16,257 bases of DNA from CAYSLA01 sp964431685 (GTDB lineage: Bacteria > Armatimonadota > UBA5829), in the NCBI GenBank assembly GCA_964431685.1, contig CAYSLA010000071.1:1-16257 (forward strand). Direction: 5' to 3'. The notes under the pieces were generated by a model that saw only the letters and a program-made list of their open reading frames with translations, was not told where the DNA came from and ran no database searches. The position numbers and the translations under genes were made by a program. This document shows, piece after piece, positions 12,656 to 16,257 of the stretch. Position 1 is the first letter of the stretch. The number at the start of each line of letters is the position of its first letter.

Positions 12656-15600
12656 CTATCTGACATCCACCTTCCCCAGGCAGCATTTCTTGAACTTTTT
12701 CCCGCTGCCGCACGGGCAGGGGTCGTTGCGGCCCACCTTGGAATCTCTACGAGCAGGGGTTCCTCCGGACGAAGCCGGTCCCGGCCCTCCGCCGGAGTTG
12801 CCGCTCATTCCCTGCGGCCCCTCAGCAGACTGCTCCACCAGATCCTGGAACTGCATACGCTGCCGTTTTGGCGGTTCCTGGAGCTGAACCCGGTACATCA
12901 TCCGTACCATGTCTTCCTGCACACCCTCCAGCATCTGCTGGAATAGCTCGTAGGCTTCCTTCTTGTACTCTATCAGGGGGTCCCTTTGAGCATAACCACG
13001 CAGGCCAATGCCTTCGCGCAGGTAGTCCATAGCGTCGAGATGGTCGATCCACTTGTGGTTTATGAAATCAAGCGCCACGTGCCTTTCGGTCTGCCGCATA
13101 AGCTCAGGCCCGATTTCCTGTTCCTTGGCTTCGTAGCTGCGGTGCACAATGTCGTGCAGCATATCAATCAGGTCGTCGCGTCGCTTGCCAGTGAAATCCG
13201 ACCGCTTTGCGTAGAACTCCAGAGGCAGAATCTCGTTTATGTGGTTGAATAGCCCATCGTAGTCCCATTCGTCACGGCCGATATTCTCCGGACAGAACAT
13301 GGTCACGGCGTTTGTCATCGCGTTTTCGAGGTAGGACACCACGGTTTCCCGCAGATCGGCCCCCTCCAGAATCATCCTGCGCTGCGAGTATATGGTCTCG
13401 CGCTGAACGTTCATTACATCGTCATACTGCAGCACGTGCTTACGGATGTCAAAGTGGTGCATCTCCACTTTCTTCTGCGCGCGTTCGATCATCCTGGAGA
13501 GAAGCTTGGCGTCGAGAGCCTGGTCTTCGCGCCATCCGCCAAGTAGGAACGATTTCGACTTGTCGCCGAACAATCTCCACAACTCGTCTTCGAGCGACAC
13601 AAAGAACTTCGAGCCACCCGGATCGCCCTGGCGTCCTGATCGTCCACGGAGCTGATTGTCTATCCGGCGGCTTTCGTGACGCTCCGAGCCGATTATCTGG
13701 AGCCCGCCGCGCTTGACGACGTCGAGCGCCTTCGGCGAGGCCTGTTCCACCTTATCGGGATTGCTCTTCCTCCACCCGTCGAAGTCCCAGTTGATGTCTT
13801 CCGGACTCAGCTCCGACAGCGGAGGCAGATCGTCCTCCGCAGACTCCGGGTCATCGATGCCGCCAAGTATGATGTCTACACCGCGGCCTGCCATGTTTGT
13901 TGCGATGGTCACAGCTCCCCTGCGCCCGGCCTGTGAAATGATTTCCGCTTCCATCTCGTGGAACTTGGCGTTCAGCACGTTGTGCACAATGCCCTGACGA
14001 AGCGCGTGTTCGAGTTGCGGCTTGAACCTCGGCGACAGCGACATATGCTTCAGCATCTCTTCCAGAGTTGCCTCGCTGAGCATGTCAAGGTCGAAGTCGA
14101 GGATCTTGGCGAGCTTGGTCAGTTTGTTGAGAGCAAGTTCCGTGAACCGGGCGTTGAGCAGGTTGTGGAACTCTTTCTTCTCGTCATTACTTATTTTGTT
14201 CGTATTGTCCAGCCGCACCCGCAAGAGCTCCGTTGCGGCGAGGAGCTGAAGCCTTTCGGAGAGCAGCCTCTCACTGATCAGCTCGGACACCTGAATTGAT
14301 CTGGTTCCGACCAATACCGGTTGCTGCCTGGTGTAGCATCTCAGTATCTCCAGGGTGAGCCCTCGGTACTTGGCTTCCTCGGATTTGTATATTATGTCAG
14401 CCTGGTCCTTGCGGATTACAGGCCGGTTCGTGGGGATCTCTACGACATCGAGTGCATAGATCTTGCGGAACTCGTCCTCTTCGGTTTTCGCGGTACCAGT
14501 CATTCCGGCCAGTTTCGTATAGAGTCTGAAGAAGTTCTGGAATGTGATGGTCGCCAGCGTCTGGCTTTCTTCTTGAATCTTGCAGTTCTCTTTTGCCTCA
14601 ACCGCCTGGTGCAGACCATCGCTCCAGCGTCGACCGAACATCAATCGACCGGTGAACTCGTCTACTATGGTGACCTGACCATCCTTGACAACGTAGTCGA
14701 TGTCGCGCTTGAACACCGCGTGTGCCTTGAGGGCCGCGTTGACATACTGGTTCATCTCAAGGTTTTCGGGGTCGTTGAGGTTACCGCATCCGGTGATCTG
14801 TTCAACCAGTTGCGTGCCCTCTTCAGTCAGCATAGCGCTCTTGGCCTTCTCATCGATCGTGTAGTCGCGGTCCTTGACCAGTCTGCGCGCGACTCGATCC
14901 ATCTTATAGTACATGTCGCTGGATCGATATCCCCGGCCGGAGATGATGAGCGGAGTTCTGGCTTCATCAACAAGGATGTTGTCAACCTCGTCGACTATTG
15001 CGTAGTTGAGCTCCCGCTGCGTCAGGTCTTCCTCACGAAACGCCATGTTGTCGCGAAGATAGTCGAACCCGAACTCGTGGTTAGTGCCGTAGGTAATGTC
15101 GCAGGCATAGGCCTCCCGGCGGCTGATCGGACGAAGCTGTTCCCATTCGCGTGGGTCGTCCGGCACGTAGTCGGGGTCATAGAGGAACGACCTGCCGATG
15201 TCTCCGGTTTCGGCGCTTTGCCCGTGTATCGAACCCACCGTAAGCCCCAGGAGGTGAAAGATGGGGCCGTTCCAGCGAGCGTCTCGTTTGGAGAGGTAGT
15301 CGTTAGTGGTGACCAGGTGCGCGCCCTTACCGTCCAGCGCATTCAGATACAGCGGCAGAGTGGCGACCAGGGTCTTGCCCTCACCAGTTCTCATTTCGGA
15401 GATCCGGCCCTGGTGCAGCACCATCGCACCGATCATCTGCACGTCGAAATGCCGCATCCCCAGGGTTCGGATGCTCGCCTCTCGAACCACCGCGAAGGCT
15501 TCGACCAGCAAGTCGTCGAGATCGGCCCCGTCTACCAGCCTCATCCGGAACTCATCAGTCTTGGCCCTGAGCTGGCCGTTGGACAGGGCGTGGATTGTTG

Positions 15601-15685
15601 GCTCAAGTGCGTTGATCTGGTCTGCTACTTTGCGAAATTGCCTGATCTCGCGTTCGTTTGAGCTGAAAAGCTTGAGGATATCCAT
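12656..15685 (-). CDS. secA: SecA preprotein translocase ATPase, long form
   Basis: Motor ATPase that pushes preproteins through SecYEG. 1009 aa. Seen: MDILKLF start; Walker A MRTGEGKT (98-105); VTTNDYLSKRDA (125-136); DEVD (232-235) in the Walker B region and DEARTPLIISG; MTGTAKTEEDEF; NMAGRGVDIILGG (597-609); GSERHESRRIDNQLRGRSGRQGDPG read across 666-690; helical wing and scaffold; the C-terminal linker is Gly/Pro-rich and ends in the SEC-C zinc motif C990-P-C-G-S-G...C1001-C1002. Odd: NBD2 carries about 90 extra helical residues (about 474-564) between the SERL helix and GIVHNVLNAK, plus an acidic insert (about 610-650); GRGVDI replaces the usual GRGTDI. These account for the extra length over the ~840-900 typical. 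No good Shine-Dalgarno precedes ATG 15685. First gene of the minus-strand operon. Confidence 0.97.
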   Translation of the reverse strand: MDILKLFSSNEREIRQFRKVADQINALEPTIHALSNGQLRAKTDEFRMRLVDGADLDDLLVEAFAVVREASIRTLGMRHFDVQMIGAMVLHQGRISEMRTGEGKTLVATLPLYLNALDGKGAHLVTTNDYLSKRDARWNGPIFHLLGLTVGSIHGQSAETGDIGRSFLYDPDYVPDDPREWEQLRPISRREAYACDITYGTNHEFGFDYLRDNMAFREEDLTQRELNYAIVDEVDNILVDEARTPLIISGRGYRSSDMYYKMDRVARRLVKDRDYTIDEKAKSAMLTEEGTQLVEQITGCGNLNDPENLEMNQYVNAALKAHAVFKRDIDYVVKDGQVTIVDEFTGRLMFGRRWSDGLHQAVEAKENCKIQEESQTLATITFQNFFRLYTKLAGMTGTAKTEEDEFRKIYALDVVEIPTNRPVIRKDQADIIYKSEEAKYRGLTLEILRCYTRQQPVLVGTRSIQVSELISERLLSERLQLLAATELLRVRLDNTNKISNDEKKEFHNLLNARFTELALNKLTKLAKILDFDLDMLSEATLEEMLKHMSLSPRFKPQLEHALRQGIVHNVLNAKFHEMEAEIISQAGRRGAVTIATNMAGRGVDIILGGIDDPESAEDDLPPLSELSPEDINWDFDGWRKSNPDKVEQASPKALDVVKRGGLQIIGSERHESRRIDNQLRGRSGRQGDPGGSKFFVSLEDELWRLFGDKSKSFLLGGWREDQALDAKLLSRMIERAQKKVEMHHFDIRKHVLQYDDVMNVQRETIYSQRRMILEGADLRETVVSYLENAMTNAVTMFCPENIGRDEWDYDGLFNHINEILPLEFYAKRSDFTGKRRDDLIDMLHDIVHRSYEAKEQEIGPELMRQTERHVALDFINHKWIDHLDAMDYLREGIGLRGYAQRDPLIEYKKEAYELFQQMLEGVQEDMVRMMYRVQLQEPPKRQRMQFQDLVEQSAEGPQGMSGNSGGGPGPASSGGTPARRDSKVGRNDPCPCGSGKKFKKCCLGKVDVR

Positions 15686-15710
15686 GTTTGTAGTTTCGCT
15701 TCACAATAAA

Positions 15711-15745
15711 AGGGGAAACGCAGGATTGGCTCTCGTGTTTCCCCT
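15711..15745 (-). promoter_or_regulatory. Terminator-like hairpin in the secA leader (possible attenuator)
   Basis: On the minus strand AGGGGAAAC (15745-15737) pairs perfectly with GTTTCCCCT (15719-15711) across a 17-nt loop and runs into TTTATT. It ends 25 bases before the secA ATG and lies downstream of the predicted secA promoter, so it could attenuate transcription or mask the start region. Confidence 0.5.
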
Positions 15746-15828
15746 CGAATAACCGGAATATGTCGCTGCGCAGGGATATGCAAGAATATGCTTCGGAACT
15801 GCCTTTCGTCCAAAAGCTACCCCTGTTT

Positions 15829-15857
15829 ACGATACCATATACGCTCCCACCTGTCAA
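15829..15857 (-). promoter_or_regulatory. secA operon promoter
   Basis: Minus strand: TTGACA (15857-15852), 17-bp spacer, TATCGT (15834-15829), with TGG directly before the -10 giving an extended TGn motif. The leader to ATG 15685 would be about 137 nt. Confidence 0.65.
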
Positions 15858-15886
15858 CGCGTTCCTCACCGTGGGGTGCAAGGGTA

Positions 15887-15915
15887 TTGACAGCCAGGCA
15901 AAGCAGTGACATAAT
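15887..15915 (+). promoter_or_regulatory. Promoter for the divergent plus-strand gene
   Basis: TTGACA (15887-15892), exactly 17 bp, CATAAT (15910-15915). The start near 15922 gives a short leader to the GTG at 15950. Its -35 lies 29 bases from the -35 of the secA promoter on the other strand, so the two could share regulation. Confidence 0.75.
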
Positions 15916-15949
15916 AAGTGTGAGAGAGGCGCTGGTGAGGTAATTGGAC

Positions 15950-16257
15950 GTGCATAGCATTCAAGATATCGAGGCAATACGCGCGGCTGCGCACGAATAC
16001 ATGGAGATGGCCAGCCAGCCGATCCAGGAAGAACGCCGCAAACTGTGGTCGGCGCACTACAGCCTGAAGCCCGTGCGGCCGCCCATCAGCGTCGGCATCG
16101 GTTATCACAACAACTGGGCCAGGGAGTACTTCAGCGACGCCAATATGAAGTGTCAGTCGCCGTTCCTGCGCGAGTTTGAGCGGACGTTTAAAATGTCCCT
16201 GCTCCAGCAGACTTTCGGCGATGACTCGGTTATGGAGCCTTGGGTGACCCTCCACGC
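15950..16257 (+). CDS. 5' part of a protein resembling the uroporphyrinogen decarboxylase family
   Basis: 102 codons open to the window end; 3' end missing. Start GTG 15950 is chosen with GAGG (15937-15940) nine bases upstream; TTG 15944 directly after an in-frame TAA is the alternative. Seen: helical N-terminus with I-E-A-I-R-A-A-A, then ERRKLWSAHYSLKPVRPP, YHNNWAREYF, LREFERTFK and DDSVMEPWV. From memory, the pattern E-x-R-R-x-L-W-x-x-H-x-S-L-K-P-x-R-P-P followed by an R-x-x-E-x-x-x-R segment and D-D-x-V-x-E-P resembles the N-terminal region of UroD/corrinoid-methyltransferase-like proteins with unknown substrates, not true HemE. The catalytic half lies outside the window, so the family call is tentative; that this is a real gene is well supported by the promoter and coding pattern. 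Confidence 0.6.
   Translation, partial: MHSIQDIEAIRAAAHEYMEMASQPIQEERRKLWSAHYSLKPVRPPISVGIGYHNNWAREYFSDANMKCQSPFLREFERTFKMSLLQQTFGDDSVMEPWVTLH

Noticed and set aside
14321..15661. Long plus-strand open frame (446 codons)
   Set aside because: Lies entirely antisense to secA, whose motifs are unambiguous; no start site and no recognisable protein.
15625..15813. 62-codon TTG-initiated frame in the secA leader with an AGGGG upstream and a WI dipeptide, as a possible SecM-like leader peptide
   Set aside because: It overlaps the secA start in another frame, lacks a signal peptide and the F-x4-W-I-x4-G-I-R-A-G-P arrest pattern, and looks like chance.

Overview
The window is bacterial chromosomal DNA: ORFs are tightly packed, Shine-Dalgarno sites and sigma70-like promoters are visible, and prfB carries the classic CTT-TGA-C programmed frameshift. 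The DNA is moderately GC-rich by eye. No gene fixes the phylum. A SecA of about 1009 residues with a long NBD2 insertion and GRGVDI in place of GRGTDI, together with sulfatase, carbohydrate-type and tungsten-oxidoreductase genes, would suit a Chloroflexota- or Armatimonadota-like lineage, but that is a weak inference.

Layout. (1) 1-3120, plus strand: a sulfatase with an abnormal or cut-off N-terminus, then a secreted discoidin-domain protein with a probable TIM-barrel-like C-terminal domain; a polysaccharide-processing pair is plausible. (2) 3220-3800: promoter, long leader, a small RRM glycine-rich RNA-binding protein and a strong intrinsic terminator. (3) 3805-5706, minus strand: an aldehyde:ferredoxin oxidoreductase-family tungsto-enzyme. 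(4) 5740-6520: a repeat-rich intergenic region with a 61-bp near-palindromic hairpin repeat, a 124-bp MITE-like element (12-bp perfect terminal inverted repeats, 8-bp flanking direct repeat, internal four-way-junction fold), an older diverged relative, and a promoter whose spacer contains a run of ten G. (5) 6523-7494: a coiled-coil lipoprotein read from that promoter. (6) 7706-9694: a compact four-gene operon with two paralogous ~61-residue candidate precursor peptides, an MvdD/TgmB-type ATP-grasp ligase and a three-TM membrane protein. (7) 9841-15685, minus strand: the secA-prfB operon continuing into a stand-alone 5'-nucleotidase C-terminal domain protein and a glutaminyl-cyclase-like M28 lipoprotein. 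(8) 15887-16257, plus strand: a divergent promoter and the start of a gene resembling the uroporphyrinogen-decarboxylase family, cut by the window end.

Most interesting part: the operon at 7706-9694. The two small ORFs share M-x(0,1)-(E/K)-P-L-L at the N-terminus and R-E-T-T-D at the C-terminus, encoded with mostly different synonymous codons, so the peptide sequence itself seems to be under selection. They sit directly before an ATP-grasp ligase of the family that makes omega-ester/amide crosslinked RiPPs (graspetides), and the ligase overlaps a membrane protein shaped like SLATT/PycTM-type effectors. This looks like a graspetide-like peptide system with a membrane partner. Identical 65-bp direct repeats (5748 and 9770) bracket the lipoprotein and this operon like a removable cassette.
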